From NCBI RefSeq assembly GCF_000176515.1, contig NZ_ADAQ01000013.1, forward strand, positions 1,141,361 to 1,205,360: a stretch of 64,000 bases of DNA, written 5' to 3'. The notes below the pieces were generated by a model, which searched no databases, was not told the DNA's origin, and worked only from the letters and a program-made list of their open reading frames with translations. Made by a program: the position numbers and the translations under genes. The stretch comes from Grimontia hollisae CIP 101886. Lineage in GTDB: Bacteria; Pseudomonadota; Gammaproteobacteria; Enterobacterales; Vibrionaceae. Shown in pieces: positions 8,394 to 20,000 of the stretch (the first letter of the stretch is position 1; every line of letters begins with the position of its first letter).

Positions 8394-9476
8394 TTATGGC
8401 TGTGCCAGTGCTTCATTCCCTGCAGGTTTTGTCAGCTTCCAGACCCGGCCAAAATGCTTATGGTGGCCGGCTTTAATGCCTGCTTCCTCACCCATGCCAT
8501 GATAAAGATCGAGGTGGTTTTTCTTCACCGCACCACCAGTATCGAGCGCCATCAGCAGCTTCAACACATGCTGTCCGTTCCAGTTACCTTCTTCATCAAG
8601 CTGTGGCACTTCTGCCAGCAACACAGTTCCCATTGGCAGGTATTCGCGATCGGCCGCGACAGAAGCGCCGGAAAGCAAGGGAATACCCGCAGTGCCTGTC
8701 ACCGGGTGCGCGGCTTTCGGGGTAAAGAAAACATAGGACGGATTCTGGTTCAGCAGTTCAATCACGGCAGCCTCATCCTGCCCCGCAACCCAGTCTTTGA
8801 TCGCCTTGAGTGACATTTTCTCACGCGGCACTTGGTTTCTTTCTATCAGCACCTTACCGATACTGACATACGGGTGGCCATTCTTACCGCCATAGGCAAA
8901 GTACTCAAGCTGGTCAGTATCACCAAAATGAATAAAGCCACTGCCTTGCACTTCCATAATGAAATTGTCGATCAGTGATGCGCTGTACCCCAGCTCCAGT
9001 CCTAGCCCTTCCAGAGCGCCGTTATAAATCTCTTCCCGGGTCGGGCAGCGCTCCCCGCACGCTGGCATGGCATAGACTGGGTAGCGGAACAATGCATCCG
9101 GCTGATGGCGCATTTCAATCACTGGTGAAAAATAACCGGTAAACAGCACATTGCCGTAGCCGTCACCACCGCCCATTTGTTCCAGCGAGAGTCCATAGTC
9201 TGCCAGCGCTGTTGGCTCACCGCTTTCAGCCAGCCAGGCCTTTACCGCCTCATAAACCTGCCGGTGAGTGTTGACCAGTGACGGGGACAGGGTTTCCACC
9301 TTTTCCAGTTGCGCCGGAAACAGGGAGTAATCCCGCGGCTTGTCGGAGGCTACGATGTCAACAGGATTCAAAACATCATCGAAGTGTCCATCTGCATATT
9401 GCTGACCACGATCAGTCGGACGGGCACATGCGGTAAGTAGTAAGGAAATGCCGACAACAAAAAGTGTTTTTTTCAC
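8394..9476 (-). CDS. mltA: Membrane-bound lytic murein transglycosylase A
   Basis: Outer-membrane lipoprotein that cleaves the glycan strands of peptidoglycan, forming 1,6-anhydro-MurNAc ends. From the GTG at 9476 the protein has 360 residues (E. coli 365) and begins with a lipoprotein signal with the lipobox LLTAC (Cys17). I prefer this GTG, which has TCAGGA before it, to an upstream ATG at 9536 that would add 20 residues before the signal peptide. The C-terminal MALDTGGAVKKNHLDLYHG contains the catalytic Asp of the 3D/double-psi barrel domain. It lies near argA-recD as in enterobacteria. Confidence 0.93.
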   Translation of the reverse strand: MKKTLFVVGISLLLTACARPTDRGQQYADGHFDDVLNPVDIVASDKPRDYSLFPAQLEKVETLSPSLVNTHRQVYEAVKAWLAESGEPTALADYGLSLEQMGGGDGYGNVLFTGYFSPVIEMRHQPDALFRYPVYAMPACGERCPTREEIYNGALEGLGLELGYSASLIDNFIMEVQGSGFIHFGDTDQLEYFAYGGKNGHPYVSIGKVLIERNQVPREKMSLKAIKDWVAGQDEAAVIELLNQNPSYVFFTPKAAHPVTGTAGIPLLSGASVAADREYLPMGTVLLAEVPQLDEEGNWNGQHVLKLLMALDTGGAVKKNHLDLYHGMGEEAGIKAGHHKHFGRVWKLTKPAGNEALAQP

Positions 9477-9579
9477 AGAAATTCCTGACAGATAAATCAA
9501 TAAAGAAAGGGTGACAGAAGCCCTTCGCTTCTGCAATCAAAAGCGACGTTTCACGCTAAAACTTCAGGAGGCTCTGAAC

Positions 9580-9924
9580 TTAATATCGAATAAAAGGTGT
9601 ACTGTAATGATACGGCTTTTCCCGCTGTAGCGTATTGGTGTCTTCAACGGTGTAGAGGTAGGTGTTATTACCGACGGTATAAATCAGTTTGCTGCCCGTA
9701 AACTCATAATAACTGGTGGTGCGCGCTCCCTTTGTATAGATACCGTCTTTGCGCACTTCGAAACGGTCAGCCGCATACGAAGGAACACCCTGCTCTACCC
9801 ACTCCCCGTATATCGCGGTTTGATCCACTTCTGTGAAGATAGGAATATCGTTCGCCACAAGGTAGCCAACGGTTCCGCCCACCAGCACGACAAAAAGCGT
9901 TAAAGATTGTCCGATGATGCCCAC
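9580..9924 (-). CDS. Small single-pass membrane protein, DUF2850-like
   Basis: 114-residue protein with one hydrophobic N-terminal segment (about residues 5-23, SLTLFVVLVGGTVGYLV) and a compact beta-rich periplasmic part containing YGEWVEQGVPSYAADRFEV. This resembles the DUF2850 family that I recall from vibrios; function unknown. It lies between mltA and argA, where E. coli carries amiC. No lipobox. It may be the last gene before mltA on the same strand, 103 bp upstream of the mltA start. Confidence 0.7.
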   Translation of the reverse strand: MGIIGQSLTLFVVLVGGTVGYLVANDIPIFTEVDQTAIYGEWVEQGVPSYAADRFEVRKDGIYTKGARTTSYYEFTGSKLIYTVGNNTYLYTVEDTNTLQREKPYHYSTPFIRY

Positions 9925-10046
9925 AAATGGAATCTCAAATAAGAGAAAATAGTATCAATTAATAACAATAATATTATAAAAGGGACATTCATGCCGACCA
10001 ACTTAGGCATTGAGAGTTTGAACCTGTGTCACTGCCCTTGCCAAAA

Positions 10047-10064
10047 CAAGAATAATTAGTCACT
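10047..10064. promoter_or_regulatory. Possible ArgR (ARG) box upstream of argA
   Basis: CAAGAATAATTAGTCACT keeps the AATAATTA core and one outer half of the ARG-box consensus (TGAATAATTATTCA) and lies 35 bp upstream of the argA start. The right half is degenerate, so the site is tentative. Confidence 0.4.
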
Positions 10065-10098
10065 ATAAAAGCATATAAAATCAAACTTATGGAGTAAG

Positions 10099-11457
10099 GT
10101 GTTGAAACTTCGCAGTACAGCACTCGTAAATGGATTTAGGCAATCAGCGCCCTACGTCAATGCACACCAAAACAAGACCATTGTTATCATGTTGGGCGGT
10201 GAAGCGATTGCAGATGCCAATTTTAGCAATATCGTCAATGATATAGCGCTATTGAACAGCCTTGGTCTTCGGCTGGTTCTGGTTTATGGGGCCAGACCCC
10301 AGATAAGCCAGTTACTTGAAAAACAGGGCATTGATACGCCGTATCACAAAGGCGTGAGGGTGACCGACTCTGCGGCACTGGAAGTCGTAAAACAGGCCGC
10401 AGGGCAACTTCAGCTGGATATCACAGCACGGCTTTCTATGAGCCTGAACAACACGCCGATGGCAGGTGCCCAGATCAATGTCGTCAGCGGCAACTTTGTT
10501 ATCGCGCAACCGTTAGGTGTGGATGAAGGTGTCGACTATTGCCACAGCGGACGGATCCGCCGGATCGACATTGAAGGCGTTCACCGCCAGCTTGATCAGC
10601 ATGCGATCGTATTGCTTGGTCCGGTCGCAAGCTCGGTGACCGGTGAGTGTTTTAACCTCACCTCAGAAGAAGTGGCGACCCAGCTTGCAATTCGACTCAA
10701 TGCCGACAAGCTCATTGGGTTCTGCTCTTTACAGGGCGTGATTGGCCCTGACGGCAATGTGCTGTCTGAACTCTTCCCCCATCAGGCCGAAGAAATCCTG
10801 CGCCAGCGTGAAGTGGCCGGAGATATAAATTCCGGGACAATCCGCTTCCTGCGCGGCGCAGTGGCAGCTTGCCGCTCAGGTGTGCCACGCTGCCACCTGT
10901 TGAGCTATAAAGTCGACGGTTCATTGATTCAGGAACTGTTCTCGGTAGAAGGTATCGGCACCCAAATTGTCACCGAGAGCGCTGAGCGTATCCGCCAGGC
11001 TACCATTGATGATATCGGTGGCATACTGGAGCTTATCCGTCCGCTGGAAGAACAGGGGATCCTGGTGCGCCGTTCCAGAGAGCAACTCGAGCAGGAAATT
11101 CCCCGCTTTACCGTGATAGACAGGGATGAACGGATCATCGGTTGTGCTGCACTTTATCCCTACCCGGAATCACAAAGTGCGGAGATGGCCTGCGTGGCAG
11201 TGCATCCCGAGTACCGCGACAGCGACCGGGGCACGAACTTGCTGCAATACATTCAGCAGCAAGCCGTGCAGTCAGGGTTAAAAACCATTTTTGTGCTGAC
11301 GACCCGGAGTATTCACTGGTTCCGTGAACACGGGTTTGTCGAGGCTGACGTCAGTGCCTTACCGGATGCCAAACAGGAGCTGTATAACCTGCAGCGTCGC
11401 TCCAAGGTACTGACGCTCACCCTTAACGGGCGCGTAATGCGTCTGCCAGCCCGCTGA
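10099..11457 (+). CDS. argA: Amino-acid N-acetyltransferase (N-acetylglutamate synthase)
   Basis: Catalyses acetyl-CoA + L-glutamate to N-acetylglutamate, the committed step of arginine synthesis. The 452-residue protein has an N-terminal amino-acid kinase domain ([10 protein letters not shown] at about 30; [11 protein letters not shown]) that binds arginine for feedback control, and a C-terminal GNAT domain (about 300-440; [19 protein letters not shown] for acetyl-CoA binding). The GTG at 10099 aligns with the start of E. coli ArgA; TTG at 10102 is an alternative. GGAG lies at 10091-10094. Its 3' end overlaps the convergent recD by 35 bp. Confidence 0.95.
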   Translation: MLKLRSTALVNGFRQSAPYVNAHQNKTIVIMLGGEAIADANFSNIVNDIALLNSLGLRLVLVYGARPQISQLLEKQGIDTPYHKGVRVTDSAALEVVKQAAGQLQLDITARLSMSLNNTPMAGAQINVVSGNFVIAQPLGVDEGVDYCHSGRIRRIDIEGVHRQLDQHAIVLLGPVASSVTGECFNLTSEEVATQLAIRLNADKLIGFCSLQGVIGPDGNVLSELFPHQAEEILRQREVAGDINSGTIRFLRGAVAACRSGVPRCHLLSYKVDGSLIQELFSVEGIGTQIVTESAERIRQATIDDIGGILELIRPLEEQGILVRRSREQLEQEIPRFTVIDRDERIIGCAALYPYPESQSAEMACVAVHPEYRDSDRGTNLLQYIQQQAVQSGLKTIFVLTTRSIHWFREHGFVEADVSALPDAKQELYNLQRRSKVLTLTLNGRVMRLPAR

Positions 11458-13420
11458 AACGCTGGTTTTTCCTTTTCACAGCCCGCTCCAGACTGGCGCG
11501 GGTTGCATACACATCCAGTCTGTCTTTGGCACGCGTAACCCCGGTATACACCAGTTCCCGCGTCATTACTGGTGTCGGCGTTGGCGGCAACACCAGAATG
11601 GTATGACTGAATTCAGAGCCCTGTGATTTATGGATAGTCATGGCATACGCGGTCTGGTGCTCCGGAAGGCGGCTGGGCAAGAAAGCCCGTACCGTGCCAT
11701 CAGCCATTTCAAACACCACACGAAGCCCCTCTTCCTGTTTCACGACAATGCCGATATCACCGTTATACAAGCCAAGGCCATGATCGTTTTGAGTCACCAT
11801 TACCGGGCGTCCCGGATAGAAACTCTCTTCGCCGGGTGAAACCAGCCCTGCTTTGGCCAGCGCCTTTTCAATCACGCTGTTCAACCCTTTAACACCAAAT
11901 GGCCCATCGCTGAGGGCACAAAGCAGGCGGCATTCAGAAAAGCGCCGCAACACATCGCGGGGCGGTAAGCCATCCACCATCGCCGTAAGGTAGGGCCGGT
12001 AGCCCTGAACAGCCAGATGGATTGCCTCGCTGTAGATATCAGTATCGAGCTCGTGAAGGGCAATATCACGAAAACCGGATTGAATAACACGATCCAGGGT
12101 TCGGGTGTCTCCGGCATTAATGGCGTATGCCAGTTGCCCTACCCCAGACTGGGCATGAAAACGGTAACTTTTCCTGAGCAAACAGACACTGTCTGCAACT
12201 GCCGGGAGCCCTGCCGCTTCCGGGAGCACAAAACCAGTCAGTGCTGACAGCAACTTAGCCCGCGGCGGGCTAAAGCCCTGCCCTGCCCCCAAACAGATAT
12301 CGCCCAGCACAGCCCCGGCTTCTACCGACGCCAGCTGGTCACGGTCACCAAGCAAAATGACCCGGGCATGCTCTGGCAGCGCAGACAACAGCCTTGCCAT
12401 CAGGGGCAAGTCCACCATTGACGCTTCGTCAACCACCAGTACATCCAGGTGCAGCCGGTTTCCCTGATGATGCCGAAACTCGACGCGGTTAGGAATGGCG
12501 CCCAGCAGACGGTGAATCGTCGATGCCTGCGCCGGAATTTTCCGCCGCACACTGTCTGTAACAGGCAATGCCTCTACTGCTTTACCGATGGATTCTGTCA
12601 GGCGGTTAGCCGCTTTCCCGGTGGGTGCCACCAGCTTGATTTCAGGCCCATTAGGGTTATCACTGCTGCTGACAATGGCCGCAAGCAACTTCGCCACCGT
12701 GGTGGTTTTTCCCGTACCCGGGCCGCCGGATATCACTGCAAAGCGCGAACTCAGTGCGACTGCTGCCGCGACTTTCTGCCAGTTAAGCCTTGCACCGTCA
12801 GGCACGTGGCTGAGCACGTCGTTATCACTGACACCGGCCTCCAACGCCGCCTGAAGTGCGTGATAATCAATTTGGCTGCTGTCTGTGATATCAAAGAAAT
12901 CTGCCAGCTTCGCCGCTTTTTCTTCGTCAGTCCATTGCGGATAGCGTGCCCGCAGAAAAGCCACATCTGGTGTGAACAGCCCATCCAGTACCGAACGTAA
13001 GTTCATTGGAAGCGGCAACTCCCCGCTCCGCTTGGCAATCTCACTGACGACCAGACACTCAGCCGCCCAGTAGCGATAAAGATAGAGCCGGCTGCCACTC
13101 AGCACCAGAGGAGTAGGCTGCGAGCCATCGCCGACAACCGGGGAAGCAGAGAGCATCGAAAGGGCATTTTCCGGTACCATCAACGCGGCCAGCGACGCAG
13201 ATTCAGCCGGCATCAGATCAAACAGTCTCGCTCCTTCCAAGGCAGAGAGATCGACACAGACATTTCCTTTCCCCAGCTCAAAGCTCACCAACGCTGCCCA
13301 GCCAACAACCGGGGAGTTTTCATCCCCCAGCTGCTCGCCGATAAACTGGGAAAACTGGCGATCAATGGCCCGGATGGCGTTGCGTTTATACAGGGCCTCG
13401 AGTTTTTCACTTATCGCCAT
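11423..13420 (-). CDS. recD: Exodeoxyribonuclease V subunit alpha (RecD helicase)
   Basis: 5'-to-3' helicase motor of the RecBCD enzyme, which processes double-strand breaks and degrades linear DNA. The 665-residue protein has the superfamily 1 motifs in order: Walker [17 protein letters not shown] (Lys238), Walker [29 protein letters not shown], and the late [13 protein letters not shown] motif. Its start overlaps the recB stop by 14 bp, so the two are translationally coupled. The 3' end overlaps argA on the other strand. Confidence 0.96.
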   Translation of the reverse strand: MAISEKLEALYKRNAIRAIDRQFSQFIGEQLGDENSPVVGWAALVSFELGKGNVCVDLSALEGARLFDLMPAESASLAALMVPENALSMLSASPVVGDGSQPTPLVLSGSRLYLYRYWAAECLVVSEIAKRSGELPLPMNLRSVLDGLFTPDVAFLRARYPQWTDEEKAAKLADFFDITDSSQIDYHALQAALEAGVSDNDVLSHVPDGARLNWQKVAAAVALSSRFAVISGGPGTGKTTTVAKLLAAIVSSSDNPNGPEIKLVAPTGKAANRLTESIGKAVEALPVTDSVRRKIPAQASTIHRLLGAIPNRVEFRHHQGNRLHLDVLVVDEASMVDLPLMARLLSALPEHARVILLGDRDQLASVEAGAVLGDICLGAGQGFSPPRAKLLSALTGFVLPEAAGLPAVADSVCLLRKSYRFHAQSGVGQLAYAINAGDTRTLDRVIQSGFRDIALHELDTDIYSEAIHLAVQGYRPYLTAMVDGLPPRDVLRRFSECRLLCALSDGPFGVKGLNSVIEKALAKAGLVSPGEESFYPGRPVMVTQNDHGLGLYNGDIGIVVKQEEGLRVVFEMADGTVRAFLPSRLPEHQTAYAMTIHKSQGSEFSHTILVLPPTPTPVMTRELVYTGVTRAKDRLDVYATRASLERAVKRKNQRFSGLADALRAR

Positions 13421-16400
13421 TCAGCACATCTCCGTCAGAAAACAATGCATCAAGCCCATCCAGCAGTTCCGGCGAGGGGGCAGTGTAAAAAATACCGTGG
13501 CGGGTTCCCGCCTCAATTCCACGGACAAACAGATAATAAACACCACCAAAGTGGCGGGCGGGATCATAGTCCGGCAGCCGCTGGCGTAGGAAACGGTGGA
13601 GTGCCAGTGAATAAATCTGGTACTGGAAGTCATAGCGATGCTCAATCATTGCCTGACAAAGAGCCTCTTCGGTGTAATCTGCCGGGGAACCCCCGAGATA
13701 GTTGGATTTCCAGTCAAGGACGAAATAACGCCCTTGCCAGCAAAACACCAGGTCAATAAACCCTTTCAACATGCCACTTGCAGTTTCAAAATGCAGCTCC
13801 CCCGCCTTTGCCGATAAGGGATCATGTTCCGCAATCAGGCGGTTCAGCCGCCCGCTGTCGAGCCGCTCTACCGGCATGACAAATTCCATTTCGGTTAAAC
13901 GTGCTGGCGCATCAATGTGCGCCAGCGTCAGCCCCTGTGCATTCAGGGGCTGGTTCACCACATCTGACAGCAGTTTTTGCAACACCGGCACCCAGTGTTC
14001 GTCGTAGTTCTCCAGCAGCAAGGCGTGGCGGATCATCCCTGCGACGTCCTCACTGTACATATCATCGCCAAACCCGACATTTTCAAACAGGGTATGCAAG
14101 AACGTGCCGGGTCGCGCCCCTTTCGGAAACTGGAAAATCGACAGCGCGGCTTCCGTCTGGGTCTCTTCTGTCTCCTGCTTTTCCTCGGCTGCATCGATAT
14201 CGAAGGCCGGCACATCCGGCAGTGCGCTGGCATGCCCTTGTTTGACAAGGCCAGAATAACTGGTCAGGCGCCAGTCCCGGCGGATATGGCCAGTAAAATT
14301 GCGGGCTTCAATGGCTTCATCACTCGCCGCTTCTACCGCCAGCAGGCCTTCCACACGCGGTGGCGGCGGGCGCCTTACCATGCTGTCTGTGTTAGCGACC
14401 AATGCATCCACCGCTGCAACCAGTCCGGCGGCGTCTGTCGCGTCGCCTTTCTGGAGAAGATAGCCCAGCGCAGACTTATGAAGCCCGGTATCACCGGACG
14501 ATTTCTTACCGTCTTTAAGGGGAGCCAGACCAATAAAACAGCCATATACCGCACGGGTCAGTGCCACATAGACCAGACGTAAGTCTTCTGCCAGACGCTC
14601 TTTGTCTGCCTGCTCAATCGCAACATCCGGCTCGCTCAACGACAGAGTTGGCGTGTGGTTCTCATCATGGAAGAAAGGACGGTCTGACGGACGGAAGTTG
14701 CAGGCAAACGGCAGGTAAACCAGATTGTATTCCAGACCTTTGGATTTGTGGATGGTCACAATCTGCACCAGATCGCGCTCTGACTCCAGACGTACCTGCT
14801 GTTCTTCGCTGTTGCCATTGGGATTATCGATATGATCGGCCAGCCAGCGAATTAAAGCATGGTGGCTGTCCAGTGTCTGACTGGCCTGCTGCAATAGCTC
14901 ACCAAGGTGCATCAGGTCAGTCAGTGCCCGCTCACCCTGCTCCTCACTCAGCAAGCGCTCCGCAATACCCCGGCGCTGCATCACCTGACGCAGCATCGGC
15001 ATGACGCCACGACTGAACCAGACACTCTGGTAGGTGGAGAATTCAACAACCGCCCGTTCCCACGCCTTTTCATCGTGGTTGAGGGTATCAATCTCACCTG
15101 CTGTTAACGCGAATAGCCCACTGGCAAGTGCAGCGCGAAGTGTCCGCTCACTATCAGGCGTCAGGACAGCCATAAGCAGCCTTTGCACATCTGCCGCCAG
15201 AGGGCTGGAAAACACGCTGTCTCGGTTGGAAAGGTAGACGGAAGCAATCCCCTGTCTTGCCAGTGCCCGTTTAACTTTCGCCGCCTCACTGCCTGTGCGG
15301 ACCAGCACTGCAATGTCACCCGCCTTCACCGGGTTACGGGCTTCTCCCTTGGTAAAAAAGGCGTTACCTTCAGCGGCTTTTGTCAGCACCTCGCGGATGC
15401 TGCTTGCCGTGGCATCTGCCATCTGGGTTTCGTAATCACCACGGGTCACCAAGCCCAGGGTTTCGTCGAGCCAGAATGTCATCGCAGCTTGCTTGACGCC
15501 GTCCACTTCCCACTGTTTTTTTTCCGCGCCCGGTGAATGCGCCACCGGCGTGAAGGGAATGTCGTCGTCATACACAAACGGCGACGCCGCTTCTTTAAAC
15601 ACATGGTTGACGGCATCAACCACACTGGCAGTGGAACGCCAGTTGATACCGAGGTTGTAGTGATCAGCGACCTGACGGCGCGCATGGATATAGGTAAAGA
15701 TATCCGCACCGCGGAAGGCATAGATAGCCTGTTTCGGGTCACCAATCATAAACAGGCCACACTCAGGCTGAGCCATATAAATGTCACTGAAGATCTGGTA
15801 CTGCTGCGGGTCGGTATCCTGGAACTCATCAATCATCGCAACCGGATACAACTCTCGGATACGCGCTGCCAACAGCCCTTGCTCATCCTGCACCAAGGCC
15901 TGGGAGAGCTGGGAAAGCAAGTCATCAAATGACAGCCAGCCAAAACGTCGCTTCTCCTGCGCCAGCAGTAACCGCACCTCACGGATGGCATGAGCTGTTA
16001 ACGCGTCTTTCAGCGTTGGGGGATTTGCCACCAGCGTATCAATCGCGTCAAAAACCGGATGGACAGGCACTTCTCCTTTCTTGGTTTTCTCCGCCAGCAT
16101 CGATGCAGAAAAACGATCAAGGTTTTTGGGTAATCCATACCCTGTAGCTGGGCGCGAAGCCCAGTCTGTGACTTCCCTCAGCCAGTTCGGCAGGGATTTT
16201 TTGCTGTAGCTGCGCTTATCAACGCCTGATCCGGCAATTAACGCCTCTAAATCGGCGACTGCGGCCAGCCACGCGGTTTTCACCCCGTCAATACGCGCGA
16301 GGTTTTGCTGGTGCAACGCATCAAGGCTTTCCGGCATGTCTGGGGCCTTGATGGTAACCATAGGCCCGGACAGGTAAGGACCAATTTCTTTAAGCAGTGA

Positions 16401-16970
16401 CAGGGGCGACGACCAGTAGCCACACACCACACCTGCCAGCGATTTAGGTAACGGGTAGAACTGACGACGCCAGTAATCCGCCACTGCGCGCTCACGCAGT
16501 GCACTCTCATCAGTGATAAATTCGTTGGTAAACAGGCTGCCAGACTCAAAGGCATTCTGGGTCAGCATTCGCTGGCAAAAACCATGGATGGTATAAATGG
16601 CGGCCTCGTCCATTTGCCTTTCTGCCTGCAACAGCAAGCGCTCTGCCTGAACGTGGTCTGCGATATCATCCAGCAAGGGTTTTATCACTGGATCGTCACT
16701 GTGCCCCCGACTGAACGCCAGACGCGCATCATGGATACGTGACCGAATGCGGTCACGGAGCTCCTGGGTCGCCGCTTCGGTAAAGGTCACCACCAGAATT
16801 TTATCGACACTCAGTGGCCGGGGGTGTGCGGTGTCTTTGTTGCCATGCCCCAACAGCAGGCGCAGGTATAAGCCGGCAATGGTGAAGGTTTTCCCGGTAC
16901 CGGCTGAGGCTTCAATCAATCGCTGCCCATGAAGGGGAAATGTCATGGGTTCAAGAAGTTGGGTTGACAT
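13407..16970 (-). CDS. recB: Exodeoxyribonuclease V subunit beta (RecB helicase-nuclease)
   Basis: 3'-to-5' helicase and nuclease subunit of RecBCD, and loader of RecA. About 1187 residues. Walker A ASAGTGKTFT lies at about residue 21-30; VAMIDEFQDTDPQQYQIF is the UvrD-type motif II; IVTIHKSKGLEY is a late helicase motif. The C-terminal nuclease domain carries GFIDLVFCWQGRYFVLDWKSNYLG with the metal-binding Asp and Asp-x-Lys residues. I prefer ATG at 16970; a TTG five codons upstream (16985) keeps the frame open. Unlike in E. coli, no ptrA lies between recC and recB. Confidence 0.95.
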   Translation of the reverse strand: MSTQLLEPMTFPLHGQRLIEASAGTGKTFTIAGLYLRLLLGHGNKDTAHPRPLSVDKILVVTFTEAATQELRDRIRSRIHDARLAFSRGHSDDPVIKPLLDDIADHVQAERLLLQAERQMDEAAIYTIHGFCQRMLTQNAFESGSLFTNEFITDESALRERAVADYWRRQFYPLPKSLAGVVCGYWSSPLSLLKEIGPYLSGPMVTIKAPDMPESLDALHQQNLARIDGVKTAWLAAVADLEALIAGSGVDKRSYSKKSLPNWLREVTDWASRPATGYGLPKNLDRFSASMLAEKTKKGEVPVHPVFDAIDTLVANPPTLKDALTAHAIREVRLLLAQEKRRFGWLSFDDLLSQLSQALVQDEQGLLAARIRELYPVAMIDEFQDTDPQQYQIFSDIYMAQPECGLFMIGDPKQAIYAFRGADIFTYIHARRQVADHYNLGINWRSTASVVDAVNHVFKEAASPFVYDDDIPFTPVAHSPGAEKKQWEVDGVKQAAMTFWLDETLGLVTRGDYETQMADATASSIREVLTKAAEGNAFFTKGEARNPVKAGDIAVLVRTGSEAAKVKRALARQGIASVYLSNRDSVFSSPLAADVQRLLMAVLTPDSERTLRAALASGLFALTAGEIDTLNHDEKAWERAVVEFSTYQSVWFSRGVMPMLRQVMQRRGIAERLLSEEQGERALTDLMHLGELLQQASQTLDSHHALIRWLADHIDNPNGNSEEQQVRLESERDLVQIVTIHKSKGLEYNLVYLPFACNFRPSDRPFFHDENHTPTLSLSEPDVAIEQADKERLAEDLRLVYVALTRAVYGCFIGLAPLKDGKKSSGDTGLHKSALGYLLQKGDATDAAGLVAAVDALVANTDSMVRRPPPPRVEGLLAVEAASDEAIEARNFTGHIRRDWRLTSYSGLVKQGHASALPDVPAFDIDAAEEKQETEETQTEAALSIFQFPKGARPGTFLHTLFENVGFGDDMYSEDVAGMIRHALLLENYDEHWVPVLQKLLSDVVNQPLNAQGLTLAHIDAPARLTEMEFVMPVERLDSGRLNRLIAEHDPLSAKAGELHFETASGMLKGFIDLVFCWQGRYFVLDWKSNYLGGSPADYTEEALCQAMIEHRYDFQYQIYSLALHRFLRQRLPDYDPARHFGGVYYLFVRGIEAGTRHGIFYTAPSPELLDGLDALFSDGDVLNGDK

Positions 16971-17081
16971 GCAATGTTGGCTCAAGGGAAGAATGTCCTT
17001 AGTTTATCAATGCGGTGACAGTTTGTAATTGGCGTGCAAGCGTAGAATTCAGACCAAAGCAATCCATCACAGGTCGCGGGT

Positions 17082-20000
17082 TCAGTCCGGTTTTTTCTCA
17101 CCGTCCAGTGCCGGCAACAGCACCGCCTTACCCAGTTCAAACACGGTATCAAGCAGCGCATCGTCGGCTTGTGGCCAGACACGCGCTATATAGGTATTTT
17201 CCCCTTCTCCTGACACCATATACCCCCCTTCAAAAGCCGCGCGCATCTTACTGCGTGCCTTGTCCATAGTGACATCATCTTCTGACCAGTGACCGTCTTT
17301 ATCGATACACGCAGAAAGACCGGCCATGGCGGTATTAGGCAAAAACGCCAACGGGGCTTCTGTGCCCGCCAGGTAATACTCAACATAATCAACAAGCGCC
17401 GTTATCGCGCTTTCTGCACTGACCGCCGACCACACCACATCTTCGTCAACACCGATAAAGCAGGTATCCAGTGCCTCTCCCGCAGCACACTGGCAAAGGT
17501 GGTCAATCCAGGCTGAAAGCCTGTCCTGTGCCCTTACCTTGCCGCTTCGGTACAGAATTCGTCCTGCACGGTAGCGTTCATCCAGCCACCCCTGCAGTTT
17601 CACGGTGCCCCGGGATGTCACAAGGGTGAGGTTAATTTCAAGGGCCTGGCGTTTGTCAGCAATCATAGGTTTCAGGCGCTGGTACTGTGCCAGAATGCCT
17701 GCCTGCTCACTTTCCAGCGCCAGTTCACCAAAATGACTCAATGGCAGAGCACCACTGGCTTTCTGCTGTTTAAAAAATGCGTCCAGCGAGGCCTCGCTGT
17801 CACCCTTTGCCATCACATGGCTAAGGAGTGCATCACGTAACTGGTAACGGCGAAGGTTATCAAGCGCAAAAGGCTCGGCTTCTTCCATCGCCCCTTCCGG
17901 GGATTCAAAAAACACTTTCAGCCGACGGTTGAAGAAATACTGCACCGGCAACCGCCAGAAGCGCTGAAGCTCAGCCAGCTCAATGACCCCGATATCCAGA
18001 TCCGGTGCCGGATTTAATGCTCGGCCATCAAGGAACGGGGCCGCCGCATGACCTTCACCGCGCGCGGCTGGCAGCCATTCTGCCGCATAACTACGCCGGT
18101 TCTGACTGAACGCCTGTTTGCTGAATGGCACCAAAGGATTGTGATGCACCAGGGTGCCCAGTAAACGCTGACCTGACTCATGCTCAGGCAGGGATTGATC
18201 GCCTGCCAGACAGTACCCCTGGCGGCAATAATCCAGCAGCTCCGTGACCAGCACGGACGGCACTTTTTCGCTATTGTCCTGCACCGAACGTCCAACATAA
18301 CTGATGTAAAGGCGTTGCTGTGCCGATTGCAGTGCTTCAAGGAACAGGTAGCGGTCATCATCACGGCGGGAGCGATCACCGGCACGGGTGCGCCCTGCCA
18401 TCAGATCAAAGCCGACCGGAGCAATGGTACGGGGATAGTCCCCATCATTCATACCGAGAAGACAAACCACCTGAAAGGGAATCGACCGCATTGGCATCAG
18501 GGTACAAAAGTTCACCTGACCGGCCAGAAAACGCTGGCTGACCCGCTCGCCGCCCAGCTTTTCTTTGAGGTAGTCACGGACAATCGGCAAAGCCAGCGTC
18601 TGCGTGAACCCGGCATCGTCCAATTGCGTCAGCCAGTTGTCCAGCTGGGTACGTATCAACTGTCCGGCAAGCTCCTCGTCAGTATCCAGCGCAAACATGT
18701 CATCAAACAGCGAGGTCAGGGTCTGTATCCAGCCTTCACCATTTTTGGTATCGAGCAACGCAGTTTGGGTCGCAGTCATCACCCTGAAAAATGCCCCAAG
18801 CTTGCCGGCAAGTTCGGCTTCCAGCCCCTGCACTTCATCATAGGCCAGTACATCGTTGTAGAGGCCGGCGCTACTTGGCATCGCATATCCCAACAGCATG
18901 CGGTTTAAACCAAACAGCCAGGTATTCTGGTGCTGATGTGGGAGGGAAAAATGCGAGGCTGTGTTGTCGTCCAGTCCCCAGCGGATACCTGCCTCTTCAA
19001 CCCAGAGTTTGACTTTTTCAAACTGGCGGTTGTCGAAGCCAAATTTGCGCATTACGGCCGGTAGTTCGAGAATTTCCAACAACTCTGCCGCGCTGCAACG
19101 GCTATCTGGCAAACTCAACAGACGCAGGAAAGTGGTCAGGATCGGGCTTTCCTGATCGGCCGTGCGGTCAGAAATCGAAAACGGAATAAAACGCTCACCG
19201 GGCGCGTTGCCAAACACCGCCTGAATAGCCGGACTGTAAGCATTGATGTCCGCCACCATCACGATAATATCCCGTGGTGACAGGGTTGGATCGCTTTCCA
19301 GCATGTCCAGCAACCTGTCATGCAGTACTTCCACCTCGCGCATTGGGCTGTGGCAAACTTCAACCATCAGGGAGCGATCATCGGCAGACACCGGCAACTT
19401 ACTTTCGCTGGTCAGGGTTTCCTGGATATTCTCCGGCTCAACCAGGTCGAGGATGTCTGCCTGAATATGGTGAAGCAGACTGTCACGGGGAACCTCAACA
19501 AACCCCTGGTCGACCTCATGACACTGAAGCTCTGAAATCAGCAGTAAGTTATCGCGCCCCAGCTTGCCCATCGAGGCCAGCAGGCTGTTCCCGACTTCTG
19601 CGGTGTCATCTTCCCCCATTAGCGGCAAGGCAAACTGTGCGGGCTCTTCCGTATCGCTGGCACGGCTAATTCGCGGCGCCATGCTGGCGGCGCGCTTTGC
19701 CAGATAACGCTTATCCCGGATATCTCCCCAGTAGTAGCGACACGGGTTGGTAAACATATAGTGGACATCAATGTGCTCACCAAGCGCTTTCAATGCATCC
19801 AGGTAACGCGGTGGCAGGGCAGAAATACCAAATACAAACACCCGGTCAATGCCCTGCAGCCCTTCCGGCTTTTCCTTGTGAGAAGAAAGCACATCAATGA
19901 ACTCTTCATACAGGTTTGCCCGGTGGAAAGGGGATTGCCCCAGTTGCAGGGTGTAGTCGTAAAGCGCCTGCCAAAGCACTGCTTGCCAGCGCTTTTCCTC

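Noticed and set aside
18180-18908. 242-codon open frame opposite recC
   Set aside because: Shadow of recC; no recognisable protein family.
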